Assembly: GCA_900546355.1 (NCBI GenBank)
Contig: URCM01000051.1
Coordinates: 1 to 21,556 of the forward strand
Origin: an uncultured Bacteroides sp.
GTDB taxonomy: Bacteria > Bacteroidota > Bacteroidia > Bacteroidales > Bacteroidaceae
DNA: 21,556 nt
Direction of reading: 5' to 3'
A program made the position numbers and the translations under genes. The notes beneath the pieces are model-generated. The model made no database searches and was not told where the DNA came from. It saw only the letters and a list, made by a program, of their open reading frames with translations. This document shows positions 1 through 8,424 of this stretch, piece after piece (the stretch's first letter is position 1; each line of letters opens with the position of its first letter).

Positions 1-51
1 ACGGATACATCAAGCCAAGAAAAACTTTTTGGAGAAATTCAAAACAGCTTC
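1..51. mobile_element. Partial insertion sequence end at left edge
   Basis: Positions 35-51 (aaattcaaaacagcttc) are the exact reverse complement of 21477-21493 at the other edge of the window, which is what two ends of one insertion-sequence type look like. They also match the inverted repeat of the complete IS5-family element at 10594-11449 at about 12 of 17 bases. The bases just outside (52-54, TTA) fit the TNA target used by some IS5-family elements. Only the last 51 bases of the element would be in the window and no transposase can be identified from them. The element family is inferred from the ends only. Confidence 0.6.
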
Positions 52-77
52 TTACCCTGCGTTTCGTTTTTCTTTTG

Positions 78-85
78 TATCTTTG
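78..85 (+). promoter_or_regulatory. Putative -7 promoter box of the porin operon
   Basis: TATCTTTG at 78-85 matches the Bacteroidetes -7 consensus TAnnTTTG. No good TTTG-like -33 box is found 19-21 bases upstream, where the sequence is ccct/accc. The box lies only 8 bases before the ATG, so the transcript would have almost no leader. The insertion-sequence end stops at position 51, so any upstream element may have been displaced. Confidence 0.5.
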
Positions 86-93
86 CCTCCATT

Positions 94-2202
94 ATGAAGA
101 AGATACTGTTTATTACCATACTGACACTGATATGCGGCGCATTGTCCGCACAGAATACATTACAGAACCAGTTTTCCAACCAATTCGGAAGTTCAGCATC
201 GGGTGTAGACCGGAACGGATACGACCGGAACGGTAATCCTATAGACACAACAGCAGTCAATGATGCCAGCACCATTCCCATCGGGCTGACATCATGGAAA
301 ATTGACGCCCGTTTCGGAAACCGTACCGAAGTGCCTGTCGATACTTTGCAGCATGGCTTCCAAAACACGAACGACACAGGAGGTCCTTACGGACATTATA
401 CCTATTTGGGGAACTTGGGAGCTCCCCGTATTGCTCATGTATTTTTCGACCGAAAAGATGCCAGCCAGTTCTTCTTTTTCGACCCCTACGACTATACCGT
501 GGCACAACCACAAGACGTGACTTATACCAACACCAAGTCGCCCTTCGTTAACCTGACCTATTACAAACAAGGTAGCAGCCGTGACGGTGAGGAGCGTTTT
601 AAGGCTTATTTTGCCGTCAATGCCAACAAGCGGATGGGATTCGGATTCAACATCGACTATGTATATGGACGAGGCAAATACAACCATCAATCGACCGCCT
701 TGTTCAACGGCAACCTTTTTGCCTATTATTTAGGTGACAAATATAATATGCACTTCAGCTTTATCAACGACAATCTGAAGGTAGCGGAAAACGGCGGTAT
801 TACCGATGACCGCTACGTAAGCGCACCGCTTGATATGGCAGAAGGCGGACGTACTTACGCCAACAGTGAAATTCCAACCAACCTGGACGACATCTGGAAT
901 CATAATACAGGATACCATGCATTCCTGACCCACCGCTACAACGTAGGATTTTACCGTGACAACCCAGACGAAAACGACACAACGGCCACACAAGTGTTTG
1001 TACCCGTCACCAGTTTCATGCATACGTTGAAAGTGGACATCGCACGGCGCAAATACATCTCACAAAACGAAGAACAGAACCAAAAATACTTCCTCAATAA
1101 CTTCTTACCCGACATTGATCAAGACAAAACCGACTATATCAGTGTAAAGAATATGCTTGGCATCTCATTGCGCGAAGGGTTCAACAAGTGGGCAAAAGCG
1201 GGACTGACTGCATTTATCAGCCATGAATTCCGCCGGTTTACCATGACCGACACGCTTGCCAACACGCCCGGCCAACGCATTCCTACCGACTATACAGAAA
1301 ACGTCATTTCGGTAGGCGGACAACTTATCAAGGAACAAGGGAAAATGTTCCATTACAATGTAACAGGCGAATTTGCCTTGATAGGAGAAGATGCGGGAGC
1401 CTTCTCTGTAGAAGGAAACGGCAACATGAACTTCCGGCTTTTTAACGACACTGTACGTCTGAATGCTAATGCATACATCAAAAACCAAAACCCGACGTTT
1501 TATTACCGCCACTTTCACTCGAAACACTATTGGTGGGACAACAATGACCTTTCGAAAATGATGCGCACCCGCATAGAAGGGCAACTAAACATCGACCGAT
1601 GGCGCACACAACTGAAAGCAGGAGTGGAAAATATCACAAATTATACGTATTTAGACAATATTTCTGTAAGTAAAGGCGGAGGCGAAGATACTGAAACACC
1701 CGTTTCATACCTGAACAATGTAGGTGTATCCCAACATTCGGGTAGCATCCAGGTTTTCAGCGCGTCACTTCGTCAGGATTTCAAACTTGGCATCTTCCAT
1801 CTTGACAATGAAGTGACTTACCAGACATCGAGCAATCAAGACATCCTGCCTTTACCGAAACTTGTGCTTTACCATAATTTTTATCTCAGCTTCGGGCTGG
1901 CAAAGAAAGTGCTGAAAATAGAAATGGGAGCCGATGTGCGTTATTTCACCGAATATTATGCACCCGACTATGCACCAGCCATCGGACAATTCTACCTGCA
2001 AAACAAAGATACCCGTTACAAACTGGGTAATTATCCGCTGCTGAACGGCTATATCAACCTGCACTTGAAACGCACCCGCATTTTCTTGCTGATGTATAAC
2101 CTGATTCAAGGACAAGGAGAGCACAGCTATTTCTTGGCTCCCCATTATCCGTTGAACCCACGCTTATTCAAGATAGGCATTTCGTGGAACTTCTTCGACT
2201 AA
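94..2202 (+). CDS. Putative outer-membrane porin (Porin_10-like family)
   Basis: A 702-residue exported protein that I recognise as the Bacteroidetes 'putative porin' family, thought to be an outer-membrane beta-barrel. Residues 1-19 form a clear signal peptide (MKKILFITILTLICGALSA, cleavage before Gln20). The remainder is rich in alternating aromatic/polar stretches, Asn, Tyr and Asp, and ends in a strand-like Trp-Asn-Phe-Phe-Asp. The conserved N-terminal block around residues 65-150 (SWKIDARFGNR, YTYLGNLGAPRIAHVFF) is the part I recognise. The reading frame is open back to the window start, but the signal peptide fixes the ATG used here. It is first in a three-gene plus-strand run; the next gene starts 6 bases after its stop. 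Substrate is unknown. Confidence 0.8.
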   Translation: MKKILFITILTLICGALSAQNTLQNQFSNQFGSSASGVDRNGYDRNGNPIDTTAVNDASTIPIGLTSWKIDARFGNRTEVPVDTLQHGFQNTNDTGGPYGHYTYLGNLGAPRIAHVFFDRKDASQFFFFDPYDYTVAQPQDVTYTNTKSPFVNLTYYKQGSSRDGEERFKAYFAVNANKRMGFGFNIDYVYGRGKYNHQSTALFNGNLFAYYLGDKYNMHFSFINDNLKVAENGGITDDRYVSAPLDMAEGGRTYANSEIPTNLDDIWNHNTGYHAFLTHRYNVGFYRDNPDENDTTATQVFVPVTSFMHTLKVDIARRKYISQNEEQNQKYFLNNFLPDIDQDKTDYISVKNMLGISLREGFNKWAKAGLTAFISHEFRRFTMTDTLANTPGQRIPTDYTENVISVGGQLIKEQGKMFHYNVTGEFALIGEDAGAFSVEGNGNMNFRLFNDTVRLNANAYIKNQNPTFYYRHFHSKHYWWDNNDLSKMMRTRIEGQLNIDRWRTQLKAGVENITNYTYLDNISVSKGGGEDTETPVSYLNNVGVSQHSGSIQVFSASLRQDFKLGIFHLDNEVTYQTSSNQDILPLPKLVLYHNFYLSFGLAKKVLKIEMGADVRYFTEYYAPDYAPAIGQFYLQNKDTRYKLGNYPLLNGYINLHLKRTRIFLLMYNLIQGQGEHSYFLAPHYPLNPRLFKIGISWNFFD

Positions 2203-2208
2203 TAATTT

Positions 2209-3030
2209 ATGAAAATCAAGAAACTTATCCGATATGGAACAGCAGCTGTAATCGTGGCAGTATTCATCATTGTCTTCTGTACACAAAAAGAAGAAAATGT
2301 ATCCTATGCGCCACGCGACTACGAGGAAATTGTCCAATCAGGTATCCTGCGGGCTGTAACTGAATACAATGCCATCAGCTATCATGTAGCAGACGACACG
2401 TTGCAAGGATTCGACTACGAACTGCTACATGCCTTCGCTTCTGAGAGAAAACTGCAACTTGAGATTACTCCCGAAATGAGTTTCGAAGAACGGCTGAAAG
2501 GAATAACCGAAGGGAAATATGATATTCTTGCTACCGGTACTGTCATCAACACTCAGTCGAAAGATACACTGCTATTCACTCGTCCATTGGCTCTAAGCAG
2601 ACAAGTGCTGGTACAACGTAAACCGGAAACAGGACAAGACAGCACATATATCCGAAACCAATTAGACTTAGCACATAAACAACTGCACGTCATCAAAGGG
2701 TCGCCTGCCCTACTCCGCCTGCATAACCTTATCAATGAAATTGCCGATACCATTTACATTGAAGAAGTGAAACAATACGGTCCCGAACAATTGGTAGCTA
2801 TGGTGGCAGGAAAAGATATTGATTATGCAGTATGTGATGAAAGCATTGCCCGTTCGTTGTTGTCCCGCTTTCCGAACCTTGATATCAACACGGCTATCAG
2901 CTTCACACAGTTTTATGCATGGGGAGTAAGCAAGCAAGCCCCTATACTGCTTGACAGCCTAAACAACTGGCTGAAACGATATAGCAAAACGGAAGCTTAC
3001 CGGAAACTACATCGAAAATATTTTAACTAA
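2209..3030 (+). CDS. Transporter substrate-binding protein (SBP_bac_3, MltF N-domain-like)
   Basis: A 273-residue protein with an N-terminal hydrophobic anchor or signal at residues 7-24 and then a type-2 periplasmic binding fold (about 40-270). Recognisable pieces are SGILRAVTEYNAISYHV, GFDYELLHAFASERKLQLEI, YDILATGTVINTQSKDTLLF and the closing YSKTEAYRKLHRKYF, as in amino-acid-binding proteins and the N-terminal domain of the lytic transglycosylase MltF. No lysozyme-like catalytic domain follows, so it is not a full MltF. Cys24 is preceded by Phe, a poor lipobox, so lipidation is doubtful. No permease or ATPase gene is adjacent, which argues for a sensing or accessory role rather than an ABC operon. 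The gene starts 6 bases after the porin stop and is probably co-transcribed. Confidence 0.75.
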   Translation: MKIKKLIRYGTAAVIVAVFIIVFCTQKEENVSYAPRDYEEIVQSGILRAVTEYNAISYHVADDTLQGFDYELLHAFASERKLQLEITPEMSFEERLKGITEGKYDILATGTVINTQSKDTLLFTRPLALSRQVLVQRKPETGQDSTYIRNQLDLAHKQLHVIKGSPALLRLHNLINEIADTIYIEEVKQYGPEQLVAMVAGKDIDYAVCDESIARSLLSRFPNLDINTAISFTQFYAWGVSKQAPILLDSLNNWLKRYSKTEAYRKLHRKYFN

Positions 3031-3053
3031 CACAATATAATACCTTGAATACT

Positions 3054-4040
3054 ATGCAATTGGATAAAGTAAACTGGGGTTTTATCGGTTGCGGAGAAGT
3101 GACTGAGAAAAAAAGTGGTCCTGCTTTCAACATGATAGAAGGCTCACGCGTAGTTGCCGTAATGAGCCGCGATGAAGAAAAAGTAAAATCGTATGCACGC
3201 CGCCATAACATACCACGGTGGTATACCGACGCACAAGAACTTATTGGCGATGAAGATGTGAATGCCATCTATATCGCGACACCTCCCTCCTCGCACGCCA
3301 CCTTTGCCATCATGGCAATGAAAGCAGGCAAACCGGTATACATCGAAAAACCTATGGCTGCCACTTATGAAGACTGTGCCCGCATCAACCGTATCTCGCA
3401 AGAAACGGGAATGCCTTGTTTTGTCGCTTATTACCGCCGTTATCTTCCTTATTTCCAAAAGGTACGCCAACTGATAGAGGAAGGCGAGATAGGCAACGTT
3501 ATCAACGTGCAAATCCGTTTTGCACAACCTCCACGCGATTTGGATTATAATAGCACAAACCTGCCTTGGCGTGTACAACCCGATATTGCCGGAGGAGGTT
3601 ATTTCTACGATTTGGCTCCACACCAATTAGATTTGTTACAGGAAATGTTCGGATGCATCTTAGAAGCAGAAGGATATAAAAGCAACCGCGGCGGACTATA
3701 CGAGGCGGAAGACACCATCAGCGCTTGTTTTAAATTCGAATCCGGGTTACCAGGCTCCGGGTCATGGTGCTTTGTAGCCCATGAATCTGCCAAAGAAGAC
3801 CGCATTGAGATTATCGGGGACAAAGGAATGATTTGTTTCTCGGTCTTTACTTACGAACCAATCGGCTTGCATACTGAACGTGGACGTGAGGAAATACTCC
3901 CACAAAACCCACCCTACGTACAATTACCGCTTATCAAAGCCGTAGTAGAGCATCTGCAAGGAAAAGCCATCTGCACATGCGATGGCATCAGCGCGACCCC
4001 AACCAACTGGGTAATGGACCGCATCCTGAACAAACTGTAA
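3054..4040 (+). CDS. Gfo/Idh/MocA family NAD(P)-dependent oxidoreductase
   Basis: A 328-residue protein with an N-terminal Rossmann fold whose dinucleotide loop is GFIGCGEVT (residues 9-17). It carries the family hallmark Glu-Lys-Pro at 98-100 (VYIEKPMA) and the C-terminal-domain motif GGGYFYDLAPHQLDLL with Asp186 and His190 in the usual catalytic positions. The family typically oxidises or reduces sugars, inositols and related polyols; the substrate here cannot be told. I chose the ATG at 3054; an in-frame TTG at 3045 would add three residues and is less likely. It is the last gene of the plus-strand run and converges on serS across a hairpin repeat. Its pairing with a porin and a binding protein may hint at sugar or amino-acid handling, but that is only inference. 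Confidence 0.85.
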   Translation: MQLDKVNWGFIGCGEVTEKKSGPAFNMIEGSRVVAVMSRDEEKVKSYARRHNIPRWYTDAQELIGDEDVNAIYIATPPSSHATFAIMAMKAGKPVYIEKPMAATYEDCARINRISQETGMPCFVAYYRRYLPYFQKVRQLIEEGEIGNVINVQIRFAQPPRDLDYNSTNLPWRVQPDIAGGGYFYDLAPHQLDLLQEMFGCILEAEGYKSNRGGLYEAEDTISACFKFESGLPGSGSWCFVAHESAKEDRIEIIGDKGMICFSVFTYEPIGLHTERGREEILPQNPPYVQLPLIKAVVEHLQGKAICTCDGISATPTNWVMDRILNKL

Positions 4041-4069
4041 GAAAACCAATAATTGAAAAGCGCTGAAAA

Positions 4070-4141
4070 AACACAGAAACACAAAGACACGAAAACAATC
4101 TGATAGATGGATTAAACTCCGTGTCTTAGGGTTTCTGTGTT
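4070..4141. repeat. Intergenic inverted repeat, probable bidirectional terminator
   Basis: The arms at 4070-4091 and 4120-4141 are 22 bases each and complementary apart from two positions, around a 28-base loop. The left arm is built of three 8-base units (acacagaa, acacaaag, acacgaaa at 4071-4094). It lies between the convergent oxidoreductase and serS genes, where a two-way terminator is expected. A related repeat occurs at 10396-10524. Confidence 0.7.
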
Positions 4142-4164
4142 CTAAGGAAAATCAAATATACTTT

Positions 4165-5439
4165 TTACTTAATCATATCGAATCCGCAATACGGAACCAA
4201 AGCTTTCGGAATACGGATACCTTCCGGCGTCTGGTTGTTTTCGAGCAGGGCTGCCACAATACGTGGCAAGGCAAGTGCCGAACCATTCAGCGTGTGACAA
4301 AGCTCTGTCTTCTTATTGGCAGTACGATAACGGCACTTCAAACGGTTTGCCTGATATGTATCAAAATTAGAGACCGAACTTACTTCCAACCAGCGTTTTT
4401 GCGCTTCCGAATAAACCTCAAAATCGTAACAGATAGCGGCAGTAAAGCTGATATCACCTCCACACAAGCGGAGAATACGGTACGGAAGCTCCAATTTCTT
4501 CAACAAGCCCTCTACATGGTCGAGCATTTCCTGATGCGACTGACGGGAATGTTCTGGAGTATCAATACGCACCAATTCCACTTTCGAGAATTCATGCAGA
4601 CGATTCAACCCACGCACATCCTTACCATACGAACCTGCTTCGCGACGGAAGCATTCGGTATAAGCACAGTTCTTAATCGGCAATTGTTTTTCATCAAGGA
4701 TAACATCCCGATAGATATTCGTTACAGGCACTTCCGCGGTCGGAATTAAGTACAGGTCGTCCAAGTTACAATGATACATCTGTCCTTCCTTATCGGGAAG
4801 CTGCCCTGTTCCGTAGCCCGAAGCGGCGTTCACCACTGTAGGAGGCATAATTTCCTCATAACCAGCCGCACGAGCCTCATCAAGGAAAAAGTTGATAAGG
4901 GCACGCTGTAAACGAGCACCTTGTCCTCGATAAACCGGGAATCCAGCTCCTGTAATCTTCACACCCAAATCGAAATCTATCAGGTTGTATTTCTTTGCCA
5001 ATTCCCAATGAGGCAGAGCGTCTTTCGGAAGTTCCGTCTCCATTCCGCCCATCTTCACTACCAGATTGTCTTCAGCACCGTTACCTTCAGGCACTTCCTC
5101 GTAAGGCACATTCGGAATGGTGTACAACAAATTCTGCAAATCTTCGGCAGCCTGGTCCATCTCAGCTTGTATTCCTTTGTTGGCTTCCTTGATTTCAGCC
5201 ACACGAGCCTTTGCCGTTTCCGCTTCTTCTTTTTTGCCTTCTTTCATCAACTGACCAATGGTCTTTGACGTGGCATTGACTTCTGCCAGATTATTATCTA
5301 ATTGTCCTTGTGCGTTCCGACGTTTATTATTCAGTTCGAGTACCCGCGCAATAGTCTCTTTCGCATTAGCAAAATGCTTCTTCTCCAATCCACGGATAAC
5401 CTTGTCGGTATCCTCTGTAATTTGTTTAATTGTAAGCAT
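4165..5439 (-). CDS. serS: Serine--tRNA ligase
   Basis: Cytoplasmic class II aminoacyl-tRNA synthetase that charges tRNA-Ser (and tRNA-Sec where present) with serine. At 424 residues it has normal length. Residues 1-105 form the charged N-terminal coiled-coil arm that grips the long variable arm of tRNA-Ser. The catalytic core shows TAEVP (234-238), the motif 2 loop FRREAGSYGKDVRG (264-277) and motif 3 GSALALPR (386-393). The start at 5439 begins with the conserved MLTIKQI and lies about 30 bases downstream of a good promoter box. It is transcribed in the same direction as kdsA 66 bases upstream but appears to have its own promoter. Confidence 0.97.
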   Translation of the reverse strand: MLTIKQITEDTDKVIRGLEKKHFANAKETIARVLELNNKRRNAQGQLDNNLAEVNATSKTIGQLMKEGKKEEAETAKARVAEIKEANKGIQAEMDQAAEDLQNLLYTIPNVPYEEVPEGNGAEDNLVVKMGGMETELPKDALPHWELAKKYNLIDFDLGVKITGAGFPVYRGQGARLQRALINFFLDEARAAGYEEIMPPTVVNAASGYGTGQLPDKEGQMYHCNLDDLYLIPTAEVPVTNIYRDVILDEKQLPIKNCAYTECFRREAGSYGKDVRGLNRLHEFSKVELVRIDTPEHSRQSHQEMLDHVEGLLKKLELPYRILRLCGGDISFTAAICYDFEVYSEAQKRWLEVSSVSNFDTYQANRLKCRYRTANKKTELCHTLNGSALALPRIVAALLENNQTPEGIRIPKALVPYCGFDMIK

Positions 5440-5468
5440 ATCTCTTTAAAATTTAGATTTTCGTGCTG

Positions 5469-5500
5469 CAAAGATATTCTTTTATTGAAACATAAACAAT
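5469..5500 (-). promoter_or_regulatory. Putative serS promoter
   Basis: On the minus strand, TATCTTTG (5476 down to 5469) matches the Bacteroidetes -7 consensus TAnnTTTG, and ATTG (5500-5497) lies 20 bases upstream at the -33 position (consensus TTTG). The leader to the serS ATG at 5439 would be roughly 23 bases. The -33 box touches the end of the kdsA region, so it sits in the short kdsA-serS spacer. Confidence 0.6.
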
Positions 5501-5505
5501 GAATC

Positions 5506-6312
5506 TTACAAGATACTTTGACGAATACGCACCAGTTTTTCCAACAAGCCTTCCAGCAAGTCGAGTTTCAACATATTCGCTCCATCGCTCTTTGCTACTG
5601 ACGGGTCTTCGTGTGTCTCCATGAACAAACCATCCACACCTACCGCCACCCCTGCCTTGGCTATGGTTTCTATCAGTTGAGGCATACCTCCTGTCACACC
5701 AGAGGTTTGATTGGGCTGCTGAAGCGAATGGGTCACATCGAGTATCACCGGATGGCCAAACGACTGCATTTCAGGAATACCCCGATAATCAACAATCAAG
5801 TCGTGATAGCCGAAAGTCACCCCGCGTTCGGTCAGCATTACTTGCGGATTACCTGCCTCTACCACCTTGTCAGCAGCAAAGCGCATCGCTCCAGGCGAAA
5901 GAAACTGCCCTTTTTTAATATTCACTATCTTTCCCGTCCGTGCCGCCGCTACCAACAAATCTGTCTGACGGCATAAAAAGGCCGGTATCTGCAACACGTC
6001 AACATAGGCAGCCGCCATTTCGGCCTCATCTGCTGCATGAATATCCGTTACAACCGGCACTCCAAACGTAGCACGTACCTTTGCCAATACCTTCAATGCT
6101 TTTTCATCACCTATTCCTGTAAACGAATCCAAACGTGAACGGTTCGCCTTACGGTATGAGCCTTTAAACACATAAGGTATATGCAGGCTATCGGTTATCT
6201 TCACTACCCGCTCGGCAATGCGCAACGCCATATCTTCACCTTCTATCACACAAGGTCCCGCCAACAGGAAAAAGTTGTCAGAACGGGTCAGGTCTTCTAT
6301 TGTTTGTATCAT
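5506..6312 (-). CDS. kdsA: 3-deoxy-8-phosphooctulonate synthase (Kdo-8-phosphate synthase)
   Basis: Condenses phosphoenolpyruvate with arabinose-5-phosphate to Kdo-8-phosphate, the first committed step to the Kdo of lipopolysaccharide. The 268-residue TIM-barrel has the family blocks LLAGPCVIEGED (16-27), FKGSYRKANRS (49-59), NIKKGQFLSP (131-140) and LDVTHSLQQPN (191-201). Cys21 in the GPCVIE motif, with His195, Glu232 and Asp243, matches the four metal ligands of the metal-dependent class; the E. coli type has Asn at the Cys position. It starts 29 bases after the lipid kinase stop, with no promoter box seen in the spacer, so it is probably expressed from the upstream genes. Confidence 0.95.
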   Translation of the reverse strand: MIQTIEDLTRSDNFFLLAGPCVIEGEDMALRIAERVVKITDSLHIPYVFKGSYRKANRSRLDSFTGIGDEKALKVLAKVRATFGVPVVTDIHAADEAEMAAAYVDVLQIPAFLCRQTDLLVAAARTGKIVNIKKGQFLSPGAMRFAADKVVEAGNPQVMLTERGVTFGYHDLIVDYRGIPEMQSFGHPVILDVTHSLQQPNQTSGVTGGMPQLIETIAKAGVAVGVDGLFMETHEDPSVAKSDGANMLKLDLLEGLLEKLVRIRQSIL

Positions 6313-6341
6313 AAGTTCTTATGTTTGTAAGCTTTCTATTT

Positions 6342-7274
6342 TCACTGCGGTATTATCAATGTCAAGGCTTCGGGAACAATGGTTACCTCTATCGGGAAAT
6401 GACGGTCGAACCAGACACGTCCATCCAAACTGATTTCCGCATTTTGTGCCCGAAGTATTTTCACTTGTTTTGTACGGTAAGGTTTCACAGTCTTATGATT
6501 CAACAGACGCCCTTGTTGCATCATCCATAAACCTTGAATCAATTGACGCAACTCGGGACGATAAATCAACGACACATCAAGCCATCCGTTATAAGGTACC
6601 GCACTGGGAGTCAACCCATATCCACGTCCACTGCCTATCGCCACGGCCATCAATCTTCCGCGGATGTGTTCGTCGTTCACCTTCAGATGCATCCGGTAAA
6701 GTTTACGCTCGAACGCCACCAGGAATAAAGAAGACAGATACGAAAACAAAGGTATCCCCCAAAAACGACGTGTTTCATTCGTAATGATGACAATACGTGC
6801 CCCCAATCCGATATAAACCGCATTGAGAAAATAACGTTTCACGTGCTCTTTTCCGTCAAAGTAGCTGAATACCCCCACATCCACTTTACGCAGACGGCGG
6901 TTGATAAGCACGTCCACCGCTTCCTTATAATCATCGGAATCCAACCCCCAATACTTAGCGAAGTCATTGCCGATGCCGTTCGGGATAATCCCTAAAGCTA
7001 TGTCGTTTTTATCTTCAGCCTCCGAAAACATAATGCCATTTACAGCATCGTTCAATGCACCGTCTCCCCCTACCACTACAATGGTGCGATAACCATTATT
7101 CGCCATCGTACGCGATAAACGTTCCACCGAGCCGAAACCTTCCGACTGTACATAGTCGAACCGGACTTCACGGCTTTCCATGTAGTCCCGAATCTCTTTC
7201 CAACGCTTTTGCGCCTTCCGACTTCCGGCTTTCGGGTTATATATCACTCCCCAGCGGGTAGGTTCTATTGCCAT
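6342..7274 (-). CDS. Diacylglycerol kinase catalytic-domain lipid kinase (YegS/DgkB type)
   Basis: A 310-residue soluble or membrane-associated kinase that phosphorylates a lipid such as diacylglycerol or a sphingoid/ceramide-type lipid using ATP. The N-terminal domain shows NPKAGS (13-18) and the nucleotide loop GGDGALND (69-76), a variant of the usual GGDGTxNE, then LGIIPNGIGNDFAKYWG, the canonical substrate-site region (about 112-128). The C-terminal beta-rich domain includes AIGSGRGYG and ISLDGRVWFD. Its ATG is one base after the miaA stop, so the two are almost certainly co-transcribed and perhaps translationally coupled. Bacteroides members can also act on sphingolipids, so the lipid substrate is left open. 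Confidence 0.88.
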   Translation of the reverse strand: MAIEPTRWGVIYNPKAGSRKAQKRWKEIRDYMESREVRFDYVQSEGFGSVERLSRTMANNGYRTIVVVGGDGALNDAVNGIMFSEAEDKNDIALGIIPNGIGNDFAKYWGLDSDDYKEAVDVLINRRLRKVDVGVFSYFDGKEHVKRYFLNAVYIGLGARIVIITNETRRFWGIPLFSYLSSLFLVAFERKLYRMHLKVNDEHIRGRLMAVAIGSGRGYGLTPSAVPYNGWLDVSLIYRPELRQLIQGLWMMQQGRLLNHKTVKPYRTKQVKILRAQNAEISLDGRVWFDRHFPIEVTIVPEALTLIIPQ

Positions 7275-7275
7275 A

Positions 7276-8193
7276 TTAATTTTCTTTTAATAAATTCATT
7301 ATCTTCCCTACCTTTTCTTCCATAGGCAATGTAGCGTCAATCCAATGAATGGTAAATCCGCGTCTTTCCATGCCCCTGAACCAGGTCATCTGCCTCTTGG
7401 CAAACTGGTGGATGGCGATTTCAAGCTGGCTGAACATTTCATCGTAACTCAGTTCTCCTATTATATATAAGGTAAGGAATTTGTATTCCAATCCATAATA
7501 AATCAAATCTCCGGGCGCGATGCCTTCCGCCATCAGCCCGCGCACCTCTTCCACCATGCCTTCATCCAACCGTTGCCTCAACCGGCGCGATATTTTCTCA
7601 CGCCGCAATTCCCGATTGATGTCTACTCCGATAATCAAGCTGTGGATTTCAGGAAAATCCCTTGCGTCTACAGGTTGAGTACGGTAGTATTCTTCAATCT
7701 CGATGGCACGTATCGCACGTTTTGCCGTATCTACATCCGTAGAGTTATGCAACGTCTTATACGAAGCCAACAAACCGGCCAGTTCTTCCAACGACTTTCC
7801 CGCAAGTCTTTCACGCAATTCGGGATTTTCCGGCACGGGAAGCAGCTTGTATCCTTTCAAGACCGACTCCAGATACATCCCGGTTCCTCCGCACAAGATG
7901 GGAGTCATGCCTCGCCTGCGGATGTCCTCATAAGCCCGAAGGAAATCGTGCTGAAATTCAAATACATTGTATTTGGTACCCGGTTCCGCGATGTCAATCA
8001 GGTGATAAGGAATCCGTTTGCCTTCTACGGTATAGTCCGCCAAATCTTTTCCCGTTCCCAAATCCATCCGACGGTACACCTGGCGGCTATCCCCGCTAAT
8101 GATTTCCGTATGCAAGCGGTTTGCCAATGCCGCCGCCAAGGGGGTTTTCCCCGATGCGGTCGGTCCCAATATCGTTATCAAATCATATACCAT
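7276..8193 (-). CDS. miaA: tRNA dimethylallyltransferase (MiaA family)
   Basis: Transfers a dimethylallyl group to N6 of adenosine 37 in tRNAs reading codons that begin with U. The 305-residue protein has the P-loop GPTASGKT (10-17), the DSRQVYRRMDLGTGKD block that replaces the classical DSMQVYRGMDIGTAKP, LCGGTGMYLESVLKGYK, and the C-terminal HQFAKRQMTWFRG. The divergence in the DSxQVY block suggests it is one of the two MiaA paralogues that Bacteroides genomes usually carry; the second would be elsewhere. The gene directly precedes the lipid kinase (1-base spacing). It follows a 220-base stretch after the Crp/Fnr gene; no clear TAnnTTTG box is seen there. Confidence 0.93.
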   Translation of the reverse strand: MVYDLITILGPTASGKTPLAAALANRLHTEIISGDSRQVYRRMDLGTGKDLADYTVEGKRIPYHLIDIAEPGTKYNVFEFQHDFLRAYEDIRRRGMTPILCGGTGMYLESVLKGYKLLPVPENPELRERLAGKSLEELAGLLASYKTLHNSTDVDTAKRAIRAIEIEEYYRTQPVDARDFPEIHSLIIGVDINRELRREKISRRLRQRLDEGMVEEVRGLMAEGIAPGDLIYYGLEYKFLTLYIIGELSYDEMFSQLEIAIHQFAKRQMTWFRGMERRGFTIHWIDATLPMEEKVGKIMNLLKEN

Positions 8194-8381
8194 AAAAACA
8201 TCGGGGTTAATCCATGGTCAACTCTACAATATAATATATTACTTCGCACCCGACGATTTGATAGCCGACACCCATTGACGCGCATCATATATGCCCATTG
8301 GGCACCAAGAGACATACACCCCATTCCCAAAAACAGGCATATACCGAATATACGGGCTATGGTTATCTTTTGCATCGTCAT
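8178..8381 (-). CDS. Doubtful small ORF, possible membrane peptide
   Basis: A 67-codon open frame that begins 33 bases after the Crp/Fnr stop and overlaps the miaA start by 16 bases. Residues 8-34 are hydrophobic and could span the membrane (ARIFGICLFLGMGCMSLGAQ); the rest is basic and looks like random coding. I do not recognise it. Another frame of the same DNA (8239-8424) has a more protein-like composition, so this ORF may be chance. No ribosome-binding signal decides it. Confidence 0.22.
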   Translation of the reverse strand: MTMQKITIARIFGICLFLGMGCMSLGAQWAYMMRVNGCRLSNRRVRSNILYCRVDHGLTPMFLWYMI

Positions 8382-8424
8382 TTTCCTTTTCGATTAAAAT
8401 CCATTTATCGGTGTCAGCCGTTCA
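8239..8424 (-). pseudogene. Possible gene fragment without a start codon
   Basis: In this frame the minus strand is open from just after a TGA at 8425-8427 to a TAA at 8239-8241 and reads as a plausible soluble protein tail, for example DKWILIEKEND, YMPVFGNGVYVSWCPMGIYD and ARQWVSAIKSSGAK. It begins inside the end of the Crp/Fnr gene and its first ATG comes about halfway along (the M of YMPVF). It could be the remnant of a decayed gene between the regulator and miaA. I do not recognise the family and chance openness over about 60 codons is possible. Confidence 0.25.

Noticed and set aside
7573..8397. 274-codon open frame on the plus strand opposite miaA
   Set aside because: Antisense to miaA, whose motifs are unmistakable; no recognisable domain in this frame.
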